A stretch of DNA of 64,000 nucleotides, taken from contig MBPM02000024.1 of the NCBI GenBank assembly GCA_001695595.3, positions 124,001 to 188,000 on the forward strand, read 5' to 3'. Source of the DNA: Plasmopara viticola (taxonomy: Eukaryota > Oomycota > Peronosporomycetes > Peronosporales > Peronosporaceae). The notes beneath the pieces are model-generated. The model had not been told where the DNA came from. It worked only from the letters and a program-made list of their open reading frames with translations, and did no database searches. A program made the translations under genes and the position numbers. Positions 31,455 through 41,748 of this stretch are shown here, in pieces (position 1 is the stretch's first letter; each line of letters begins with the position of its first letter).

Positions 31455-32475
31455 CCTTAAAAAAAGAAATTGCCGCAATGAGTCGCAGGAGCTCTTTATG
31501 ATCATCAGCAGCAATCAAGAGCAGCCGCTCGAAGGCGATAGCTCAGCCTGCGTATAAAAGCATACCATGCGATAGCTAAGTGCTTTTATGCAATGGGTAG
31601 ACGATAGTGTTGTTTCAGAAAACGTAGTGATGAGCATCTGTCAGCTCTACCATGTTTCCGCCTTTAAGAAGTAGTGCATTCCTAGCTCCAACAATGGTAT
31701 CGCTGCTCATGTTATTTTCAGGTCCTGCTATCTAAAGCGTTTCTCATCAAGGGGGTAACCTGCGCTCGTGACGATCGCACGCCAAGATTTATCGACAACC
31801 TCTGCTGGGGAACTAAGAAAAGTGCCACGTCTGACATTGTAAAATATTTTCCAGCTTTATTTAGATGTCAGTCGAATCTGGCATTCTTACAAGGGCACAA
31901 ACGAAGACCTTCTTTCGTTAAATCAACCGGGCCCATAAAAAAATTCATTTAAGACGTAAAGGTGTATAAACTGACGATGTAGAACCCATCTTTGCTGAAT
32001 TTAGTCGCTATAGCTCTTCTATCGAAATGGGTATCCACTCACTCATTTGGCAAAAAAGTAAATAGTTGTTAATAACGAAGCTGTATGGACTTGCACCAAC
32101 GTACAGTGCCCCATTGCAAACGTGATCTTGATCAGGACACTGCTGGTGATTATCGAAATGTTGACAACGATATCAGCTTTTTCGTAATCGTGGTCATCAT
32201 TTTTCGAAGTATTAAAACCACCACCTAGCAAAACCAGCGTTCTGGCTTTTAAGAGTTTGGTCGAGAGCGAATATGGTTCACTTAGCGTGGGAAAGGAGAC
32301 AAATAAATATCAGCGTGGCATCTTGCGAGACACGGTGTTGCTCTAAACATTCTAAATGCCTTTTCAAATCTCATCTGTGGACGTTTAAAGTAAAAGGTCG
32401 ATTTCATTCTGCCACCCGCTTTCGCTGCCAAGTAAATGATTTATTTTTTTTATTGTGCATCTCGTGTCCTTCCAT
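31455..32475 (-). pseudogene. 387-aa family member F4, heavily decayed
   Basis: The reverse strand retains the family start (ATGGAAGGACACGAG at 32475) and, in shifting frames, the landmarks HRVSQDATLIFICLL, CNGALYVGASPY, an NNYLLFCQ...EWIP block, a TFLSSPAEVVD block and VTSAGYPLDEKR. A C-terminal SYRMV and DDHKELLRLIAAIS remain. Multiple stops and frameshifts make it non-functional. The upstream region also carries the family's GAATCGACTCTCTAAGG-type sequence near 32530-32560. It lies downstream, in the same orientation, of the PPAN fragment at 33190-33600. Confidence 0.8.
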
Positions 32476-33189
32476 ACAATAAAGCCAGAATTTTACCTTG
32501 GGCGGCTTTTTTATGTAAGAGATCCCAGTTGCCTTAGAGAGTCGAATCACATAGCTAGAAATGGCATTAAATTTTTTTTCTAGTAAAGTACGACTAATTT
32601 TGAGAATAATGTATCACAAGACGAATTTTCAACTTTTTAAGTTTCAGACCCTTCGTTACCAGAATAATTTTCGATTTTATATACTGATTGCGACTTTAGT
32701 GTAATGGTGATTAATTAGGCTGTGATTTTAAACAACAATGCAACTATGTAGAAATATTTGCAGTGCGAACATTTTTTGGAAGTTGCTTGATTTCAAATCG
32801 GGATAAGTACGTGGTCCTAATTTGAGTTCGAATACGTCACAAACGATTTCTCAGCTTTGCAGCCAATGAGTTCACACACTGGCCAATCCAAGATACACTT
32901 GCTGAAAATCGATGCAAGTGGGCTTTGGAACGGTGCTGGTTGCGAAACACGGTGAAAGCTTGCGACCTCTTAGCTGCGAATTGAAGGCGAAAGAGGAAAG
33001 GAGACGCGGCGTATTCAATCTTGTCACATTGACAGAATTTGCGTCACCAATGGAAAAGATTATTAAGATTTTCTAAGCGGCTAATGTCAAGCGATTAAAG
33101 CATAAACTTGTCCAAAAAGTGGTACTGAAGTACACGCACTGTTCGACGTTTCCGCTCCAAAATGTTCATTTATCAGTAGTTCATGTACT

Positions 33190-33600
33190 TAAAAGATAAC
33201 TTCGGTAATTTCTTTTACTATCGTTAGCAAATGACCTCGTAAAACTCCGAGTCGACGTGGTTGCCTCCTCACGCTTTTGCTCATGTTCGGCCTTAGCATC
33301 CTTGGTCTCTTCCTCTCAACAATACTGACGCTTGGGCGCCAACGCGTATTTTTTAGCCCTAGCAGACTCCACTGGCGCTTTGGTCTCAAACGCATGGAAC
33401 GAGGCATCGCCCCCGCATATACCGCGCTCTACTTTAGTTAAGCGAAGTGTAAGTCGTGGTCCGGTCTCCAAAAACCGCACTGCTTTTTCCTCTGCCTTAT
33501 AACTGCTGCAACCACGGAACGAATCCAACAACGTCACTTGTGCGCACCTCATTGTCTAAAAGCGATCCAATACCAGCCCGCACGTAGTCGCTGATATCCG
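33190..33600 (-). pseudogene. PPAN/SSF1-like fragment, minus strand (second)
   Basis: The minus frame reads AVRFLETGPRLTLRLTKVER then CGGDASFHAFETKAPVESAR, matching the VRLTEIGPRL and CEGDVLYHAF segments at 21797-22748. A basic tail and a partial DISDYV motif are at the edges. Stops and frameshifts are present. Flank 33650-34010 is shared with 21420-21800. Confidence 0.75.
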
Positions 33601-34010
33601 GTTAAATTTGAAATGTTGGCTTTTACAATAGTCTTAACACTTTATAACAGCCCCACTAAAAAGTTGCGAGTATTTACCGTCACCAGTTGCTTTTCCTGGA
33701 AGTTCAAGCAATGCTCCTCTTTGCTTGGAGTTTGAAGATTGTTCTTGGCTGAACGGATCCCCGACTACCCTACCGTCAAATATTAGCTGCACCATGCAGA
33801 CTTATCTCTGCTTCTAAAATTCGTAAAACTGTCGTTTTGCATCCCAGGGCATTGCTGATCGCTGAAAGTTCGCTAATTTGCTGTAATTCTTTTCGTCACA
33901 TATCTCGTTCTTCATGAAAACAATAACGTTTCGCCTTCATACATTTTTGCACCAGCCATAATTATATACAGCGCTGGCCGATCATTTTCGTAGGTGCTCG
34001 TACCGAGATT

Positions 34011-35676
34011 TATTGTTCCCGCGCCACAAAAGTTCCCGCGAATGTTCTGTTTCGCGCTTGACATTCGTCATGCCATAGTGATAAAATTGAAACAATTATT
34101 ATGATCCTCTTTATGCATTCAAAAAGTAGACTGCTAGATTCATTTGATATTTATAGCGTCGTTTTCGTTCTCGGTCCCAGTACATCCACCTCAATCAATT
34201 TTATGTGCCTTCATTCCGTGGCGAGTGCTGTTTTAAGTACTGTCGTACCTGGCTGTTCTGGCGATTTCAACAATTTTTTTTACCTCAATTTGTTGAAATC
34301 ACCGAAGAACTTTTTCACAAACGCGTCACTTGAAATAACCTACTTTTGCAACGCGTCAACCTATTAATGATCAAAATGGCGCAAAAATCAATTTATAGAG
34401 CAGCAGATGTAATGTCGTAAAATGTATTGGTCTTGTTTATGAGTGTTCAATGCAATAGAGACTCCTGCAAACGATCATGACAGACCTTTTTTTCGTATTG
34501 ACAGATTTTTGAGATAACATAGTTTTTATAAGCCTGGCAAAACCTTTTTGTTCTCACGCCGGCAAGAGATATATCAACAACAAAATAAAGACGGTAACGG
34601 ATATTATCTACGCTCGCGTCATCAATTACAACCGTATTGTGGGCACGCAGCGAGCCGCGAGAGAGGCGAGCTAGCGTCGGTCAAGAGAGAAAATTCATAT
34701 TCGTGTGGTAGGCGGTTATTGAAAAGAGTTGCAACAACCGTAAAGCTTTGTATATAGTGTAGTAAATTTCACTCTATAAACCATATAATCATCGATGCTA
34801 CTATCGTCTTGCCTGTTCTTCCAGCAATTTCACATTTGCGTGCTTGTCGTTCTTAATCAATTTTTGAGATTTTCGCCCGATTTCAGTCGTGCAGAGTATT
34901 CTGTTAGACATACAACGGTAACTAGTATATAAAGTGTATCTCGCTGGTAATGTAAACAAAAAATTGTGAAACACGAAGCAGATTTTTCGACTTCGATGTC
35001 TTCGTCCATCTTTATAATTCGACGCTAAGCATGTATGACTTCTATGCCAATCGATCATCCGCTTCAAATGCAAACCGAACGGCTATCGCTGCTACACTTA
35101 CTGGTCACTGCAGCTTTTAGGACAAAAAGAGAAATGTAATTATTCATGAGCATTAGCAATTGCCATAACGTTCTAGGCGAAAAAGTCATGGATTGGTCTG
35201 CGCTCTACCGGCAAGTTTAAGAATTTTTTAAATCTTATGCCACTCTGTGGATATAGATACAAAGCGCTCTCTTTTACTGTGTATATATTGAGTCAGTGCT
35301 TTGAAGCGCTAACACCAATGTTTGGCACGCAACACTTGCGCTACCTTGTCTTTATTTTGAAAATAAAAGACAATTAGCCTCAGGATTCTTCACGTGATTC
35401 AAAGATCGTTTAACTTCGACAAAAGCTACGTATATCATAAAAAAATTCCACCGTGCGGACCTCGCAGTTATCAACTCGTATGCCAGGGATTTGAGCCTTT
35501 TTTAAAAGAAATGAACCAAAGCCGCCGAACCCTGACACCTCTGCGATCATTTTTCTGGTTGAAATATATACTCCTGAGTTTCGTGTATAAGGTGCTATGT
35601 TATCAATAAAGTTACTTATACATTTCTATTTGCAGCAATCCTTCATTCGCATCAATTTTCAGACAGCACTTTGACC
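34011..35676. other. No confident gene; AT-rich spacer
   Basis: Only short unsupported frames occur (for example 34101-34367 and 35073-34801). No LTR pair, RNA gene or domain is recognised. Confidence 0.55.
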
Positions 35677-36045
35677 CCGTCGACTCACACCTATCACCTA
35701 ATTGGTGATAGCTGAATGCCAATGGGATAGAACTCTCGTAAGTATTCAAAATTAATCAAGAAGTGTCCGAAATGGAAGTTTATGAGTTGAAAACATTAGT
35801 ATCAAAAATCAAAAAGTAAAATATTTTTCTTTGGTGTGGTCATGCCCACCATGAAGAAATAAATTAGCCCTACTATAGCAAGCAGTTGTGAAAAATAGAA
35901 ATACGGAACCCAATGCAGATTTACAACCACGAAGTTTGAGTCTTGTGCGTCATGCCAAGATTTATACCCGAAACTGGTCGCGACTTTATAAGAAACGACG
36001 TTAAAAGCCAGAGTGATGTGACTCGACTATCAACGGCGACTACAA

Positions 36046-36058
36046 ACTCATTCATTTT
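36046..36058 (+). promoter_or_regulatory. Initiator-like motif upstream of F3
   Basis: ACTCATTCATTTT lies 49 bases before the F3 ATG and is identical to the motif before F1. Confidence 0.5.
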
Positions 36059-36094
36059 CGAAAGTCGCACAAAGTTAAAAGTCACATTCATCGT

Positions 36095-37258
36095 ATGGGA
36101 GAACACGAGATCTATAACAAGGTGCTGTTCCACTTACTTGATGGTGAACACGGGAGGCGAAAAGCGAACGACATTTTGCTTCAAGCGTCCACAGATCAGG
36201 TGAAGGAAGCACTAGAAAAATTGCTAAGCTTTGAGCAGCGCCGCGTCTCGCAAGATGTCATGCTAAAATTTATCAGTCTTCTACCCCAAAGTGAGTGGAC
36301 CGTGTTCGCTTGCGACCGAGTACTCCAAGATCCAAAACGCTGGTGTAGCTGGGAGGTGGCTGTGATACTTCGGAATTTGATGGCGATATCTACGGGAAAG
36401 ACGCTGTTGCTGGCCGAGATCACCTGGATTCAACGTCTAAGCAATGTTGATCGTGCCATAGCAAGCGGTGTTCCGATCGAAATCGCGTCCGCTATCGAGG
36501 ATAATAAGCTGTACGTCGCTGGAAGTTCATACAACTACGACACTAACAACTCTTCACCTTTTTGCTGGACGAACGAGTGGACACCCGATTCGAAAAAAGA
36601 GCTATGGCGACTCATTCCAGCGCCGACGGAATCTTGTAATTATTACATTGTAAGCGTATACAGAGAAGGCTACCTTTATGCCTCAGACGTACCTGTATGT
36701 GATGATGTCGACGGTTATTCACGGAAGAAGGTCCTCGTTTGTGACTTTAAAAAAATACCAGATTCGGCTGGCATCTGGCGCTTAATGAAACTGAAAGGTA
36801 ACCAGTATACATTTTACAATGTCAGACATAAAACTTTTCTCAGTTCCCCGGTAGAAACTGTCGATTTTTGTCGACGTGCGGTTGTCACGAGCACATTTCA
36901 TCCCCTAGATGAGAAACGCTCTGAGTACCGTGAGTGGAAATTAACACCAGCAACGATACCATTGTTGGAGCAAGGATTGCACTATTTCTTTGAACGAGAA
37001 TACGGCAAAGCTGTGCAGACGCTCACAACTATTCTTTCTGAGGAAACAATATCTTCAGTACATCGCAAGAAAGCGCTTAGCTACCGCATGGTAGCGAATT
37101 GGATGCTCAAAAACGAAGGCTGTGCTAGCGCAGACGCTGCTCTTCTTAAGCCTTTAAATGGGTGCCCAGATTACTTCTTGCTTACTCTATACAGTAAGCT
37201 AAACGATGATGATAAGAAGCTCCTGCAACGCTTTGCGACGATCCGGCTTGAAGGATGA
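36095..37258 (+). CDS. Unknown-function 387-aa family protein F3
   Basis: This intact 387-residue frame has the same start and length as F2. Residues 1-120 are helical, with SFEQRRVSQDVML at 45-57 and PQSEWTVFACDRVLQ at 64-78. Residues 138-285 form the putative beta domain, with repeats around W171 (WRLIPAP, then VSVYREGYLYAS), W228 (WRLMKL, then FYNVRHKTFLSS) and W281 (WKLTPA). Spacing between the tryptophans is 57 and 53 residues. Residues 290-380 look like paired helices (EREYGKAVQTLTTILSEE; HRKKALSYRMVANWML; DDDKKLLQRFA). Cysteines at 73, 84 and 157 are conserved in F2. No secretion signal is visible. The apparent intactness of F2 and F3 beside two broken copies argues that the protein is used. 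Function unknown. Confidence 0.87.
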   Translation: MGEHEIYNKVLFHLLDGEHGRRKANDILLQASTDQVKEALEKLLSFEQRRVSQDVMLKFISLLPQSEWTVFACDRVLQDPKRWCSWEVAVILRNLMAISTGKTLLLAEITWIQRLSNVDRAIASGVPIEIASAIEDNKLYVAGSSYNYDTNNSSPFCWTNEWTPDSKKELWRLIPAPTESCNYYIVSVYREGYLYASDVPVCDDVDGYSRKKVLVCDFKKIPDSAGIWRLMKLKGNQYTFYNVRHKTFLSSPVETVDFCRRAVVTSTFHPLDEKRSEYREWKLTPATIPLLEQGLHYFFEREYGKAVQTLTTILSEETISSVHRKKALSYRMVANWMLKNEGCASADAALLKPLNGCPDYFLLTLYSKLNDDDKKLLQRFATIRLEG

Positions 37259-37599
37259 TTCATCAAGCTTCGAAAATGGAACATATGAATATCTTAAGCA
37301 ATGAAAAGAGCTTTTTAGTATTGGTCTGTGTTTGTTTTGTTTTTTAAAGAGACATAGACATTTATGTATATGAAGAGGTTTTTAAGTCAAACTAAAATAT
37401 TGCGGTACTGGTCACTCCTCATCGATGATAATGTACTAGGATGGTGTAATTCATTTGCTGAGGATTTGTGAATGAAAATGTCAAACCTGTATTTGACTTT
37501 TAATCTACGTTTTTAATCTCTCTACAAATATGACATCAAAGATGCAATTGTAAACTTCCATTGGCGTCTTGTCATACCAAGTAGAACAAACAAGTACCA

Positions 37600-40500
37600 G
37601 ATAGTTTTAGCTGACAACACTTTATTATCATTATTATGCCCAAGGTTGCAATCGATCGCGGCCAGAAGGTTAACGCACTAAAAATAGCTCTGTTTTCCCA
37701 AATACCCAACAAGTTGAGAGAATAGGTATCAACACCCTTGCAGCGTATTTGGAAAAGCTATTGCCATGGTTATGCTTGGCTTTATATTTACTAAAAAGCT
37801 CCATTAAAAAGAGCAAAATTAATGGAGCACAAGCTCGCATCCCGCTGCTCAAGGTGTAAAGTTAGAGACGTCAAGGTACTCCATTGTCGGTCCTGGCCGA
37901 CTTCCACTAAGATGATGATTCCTTAAGATCCATGTTGCCATCGCCTCACTACCTATTAAATTTTGCTGGACCAGCCCCCCAAAAAATCAAGAGTTGGGCT
38001 ATTGGCAAGTTTGTCGTTGATGCATTTACCTTCTATAGTGTGTCCTTCGGCTCGGATATGAGACCGCTCAATACGAGTTGCACTTACTTGTCGATGACTT
38101 TGCGTTTAATCAAAGAAAGGTACCGATACGTGATAAAAGATGCGCCGTCTTGATTTGTGCATTGCTAAAACGCCATAGGACATGGTCGCGTTCTTTCATG
38201 TCTGCGCCTTCGGCTGCACCAAATATTACCGTACTCATGCGGAATCCTCTTCGCTCGAAAGGTATTCGCCTTCGAGCTTCGCACGGAAAGTCTGTGCCTT
38301 TCGAGCTTTGCAAAGCCAATCTTCTAACAAGAGATATTTGACGTCCGCGCTTATTTGCTAGAGTCGACGGAAATGGATGCAATGGTACATACTATAAGTT
38401 CCACTTCCCAGGCGAAATGGCGTTGCGATCGTTTCGATGTCTTTCTTCTTATTCGTCAAGCACAACTGTGTGTCGGTCACCAACTCTGTTTGGAGTCAGG
38501 TGAGATCATTAGAGCTCTCTCCCAATTCTAGGCTCTTTACACAAGAAGCAGTTTAAATCAGCAAACTGGGGACGCGATAGTTCGGGCTAAGGAGATTTGA
38601 CGACCCCAAAGGCAGCCTAAACTTTGTTAAATTGGATATGCCTGAGGCGCAATATAATGCTATCACTGCGAGCAGTAACCCAAGGATAACAACAATCAAT
38701 CTCTAAGCGATACTTGATAGCTCGGGCGAAGATAACGTCATACATGCTGATGGTAAACCACATCACGCGCTGTGACAGAAATTGGTGCTTCTTCTACTTT
38801 ATTAAACGAGGGTGAAGTCTACTGGTCAATGATTTAATTCCGTCGATTGCACTCTGTATATCCCGCGACAGCTTAAAGACAAACAGTCATGAAATGGCAG
38901 TCAAGTGTTGGCTTGACGACCGACAGGAAGTCTAATTTTCCAGGTATCCATTAGATTAAAAAATGATTTCTCACTTTGAAATTCAAAACACTTTCTGTGC
39001 ACAAAAAAAAATTTTTTTGGGCGTCAAAGTGCTCCTCGCAAATTGGCTTCGTTTTACCAATTTACAGGACTCGTAAAGCCGCTGCGATTCGAAACGGGCT
39101 CTTCGTGAGCCGCGGTCTCTCTACCGCATATGGGGTTATGGCGAAATACTTCGTTCTGTTGCTTAGAGATTGTATTCTATTCGCTTGGTCAGGCATCATG
39201 CCAAAACCGAATCATCTCAAATGTTATCGCCTTCAACCTACCAAGTGATCAAAGTGGACTATAAGCCACTGATTTAAAGCGACCCGTCCAATAAAGACAG
39301 GTGTTCCTTTGATCCCGATTTTTTCTCTCATTGCAGAGTGGTGATTAAATAGCTGGAACAGATTCAAGAAACCTTCGGTTGCGCTAGACCAAAGGCTCTT
39401 CAAATTAGATCGTTTTCGTACACGCCGCGCATGAAATGGCCAATTGAAGCTCTCGCGACGCACAAAGTCGATGAGCGTAACGCTTGGGGTCATGGCCAGA
39501 TGAATTCAGCCTAATAGTTCCCCGATTTTATATTGGAGCCATTGTCTAAATAAGTATCACTTGGAGAGATTCCAAAATATGTAAAAGTTTCTGCCAAAAT
39601 TGCGGAATCGAGTAAAGCTGCTCGTAATGTGGGACCAAGCACATAAATTATTGTATCTTTAGATCAGCTTTAATTTGCCTTTATTAATGCAAATTTCCAT
39701 TCAATTGTTTGCTTTGATTCTCTTAGATTAGTAACAGTGATTAGATCTGCATCATATGATTGAAATTGCCTTATAAGTGCGTGATCCTGTCGCAGCATCG
39801 GCGGTCATCGTATATGAAAGTTGGGTTTTAGTGTGTGTAGTCGCCAGCTTTTGGAGCACGATGATTGAATGGCCATTCACATTTGTGCGCTTACATTCCT
39901 CAGCTAATTGCTGATAGCTTTTCTAAACATTTTTTTCTTGATGGAAGCAATTGCTACCACATGGCCAAGTTAATGTATATTCTCACTTAGTAACATACAA
40001 TTTTACTTAAGTGTGCAGTTTGCAACGTAACTGCAACGAACAAGAAAACATCGCAGACTTCACGCGGACTGTCGAAGTTGCACCAAGTACGCAAACACAA
40101 TTTCGAAGTGAACTCCTAACAGAGGCTAACTGCTAATTGATCTGATAAACAAGCCTACACAACCATTACACTTGAATCCCCTTAAGTGGGTTCAAAGGCA
40201 GCACAGCAACAGCAAGAATACACTCAACGGTTTCTATTTTTGCACCACACATAGCCTTGGTAATCTAAGTGCCACAAAAAAACTCAAGCTCCTTCCATCA
40301 CCTGTCAGATAAAGCCGTCTCTAAAAGCAACAACTACTTACACTAAGTTTTTGCCATGCGCATTTTGATGGCAAAATAGAGGCTTCTAGCACTTGTGCAG
40401 ATACTTAAACCAGAATGAGATGAGCAAAGCGTGAGTACTTAATGATATTGAGGCCCTCGATCATATCGCTGAGGGTTTAGGGTTTGAAATTTGCGGGTGT

Positions 40501-41035
40501 TTTCAAGCACCTCACGAAGATTGCTCGACAGTAACTCCTTTGCGAACTAAGAATATGTTGTGAGAGCTTATTAGCCGAACGGCGATGTACACTTGTGTGT
40601 CGTTGGCTGGTCGTCATACTGAGCTCAAAATGGAAGACAATAACAGTCTCTGGACAGTTCGATGCGTTATGTAGATAGATAAAGGCGCTTGACAGACATG
40701 AATATCAAGCTTTCAATCACGAGCGGTTTAAACACCGACCGGGTGAATTTATTGTCGGCTTGCATTAAAATGGTGATAAATGCCGCCGGATATTCATAAC
40801 GATCCTGACATCGTCAATTAAAGAAAATGCGTCCAATTGTCTATCGATGGATCTTTCTAGGAACAGAAATGAGCAAGGGCAAATTGTCAATACAGAGCTC
40901 GCTTGTAGTAACATTTTAAACCGAGCTTTTATATAATTTTCTTCAATATTTATTCGCCCATGGCAAGCATGCACTTGATTCTTGTTGTTCTGATATTCTC
41001 TATGTGACTGAGCAGCTGGACACCGATACTGTTCC
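37600..41035. other. Gene-poor region without recognisable features
   Basis: Only short frames occur (38078-38341, 38382-38110, 38976-39248, 39493-39233), none with a domain I recognise. The sequence is probably old repeat debris. No RNA gene or LTR pair was seen. Confidence 0.5.
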
Positions 41036-41039
41036 ACTT

Positions 41040-41608
41040 ATTTACGATTTGATGGAATGAGTTTGCAAGAAATTACCACATGGTGTCGCTGATGTCAAAG
41101 AGCAGTATACGTCGACTCAATTGAGTCGTAGACGGCCTCAAGCAAACGGACTATACATGAAAGCGAATTTTGATCAGATGCATGTGCAAAATAAATAAAG
41201 ACTTGTTGGGCCGAATATTACGTAAACGCAAAATAAAAGACATGAGTGCACTTTCCTTTTTGTTGATGACACGATCATTGCATTACATAAGTTGCTGTCA
41301 CTTAAAAAAACAAAGCACTGAATGAAAGAGTTTGGTGATGCTAAGTTGATTCTGGAAGTTAAAAGTGGTCATGACCATATAAGGATAACTACTTGTCAAT
41401 ATCGTCTTATCGTTTTAGAAACGAGTAAATTCTGCTTCATAGCAGAGATCAAGTGCGGTCAAAGCACTGGTGGAAGCTGTCAAAGATTCAGTCTTTGATG
41501 ACGCACCGTGGACAAGACGAAATGCGATTAAAGCCATACATGTCACTCATAAGATATCTACGACATGCACATTAAATTTGTAGGGATTCAGCAAATTTGT
41601 ATAAAATC
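41040..41608 (+). pseudogene. Degenerate Copia RT/RNase H relic
   Basis: Broken plus-strand pieces recall Copia RT: a VPHGVADVKEQY stretch, a RRRPQANGLYMK stretch (GLKQA region), FLFVDDTIIAL (the VDD box) near 41258, and KEFGDAKLILEVK near 41327. It ends at 41608, where the minus-strand Copia was inserted. Confidence 0.6.
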
Positions 41609-41735
41609 TGTTAAGTGTATATATTTATCTAGACCAATAAACGGCTACCATATGTAATTACTAACTGTGACGTACTTGTAAATACTGTGACGCTATCCGC
41701 CTGTTCAACATGCATTCAGCGGTGTAATTTTAACA
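41609..41735 (-). repeat. 3' LTR of Copia copy 4 (internally deleted)
   Basis: 127 bp. The plus strand runs TGTTAAG to TTTTAACA. It lacks about 19 bases present in the 45894-46039 LTR just after the TGTTAAGT end. Confidence 0.9.
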
Positions 41736-41748
41736 CTCCCACTCACCG

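Larger units (their letters stand above)
35677..37590 (+). repeat. Duplicated block containing family copy F3
   Basis: It aligns with 18841-20752 over upstream flank, gene and downstream flank. Divergence is visible in the flanks and smaller in the gene. Confidence 0.8.

Noticed and set aside
36380..36405. Possible Walker A P-loop (STGKT) in the 387-aa family
   Set aside because: The pattern is M-A-I-S-T-G-K-T. The small residue required four positions before GK is methionine, and no Walker B or switch motif follows at a plausible distance.
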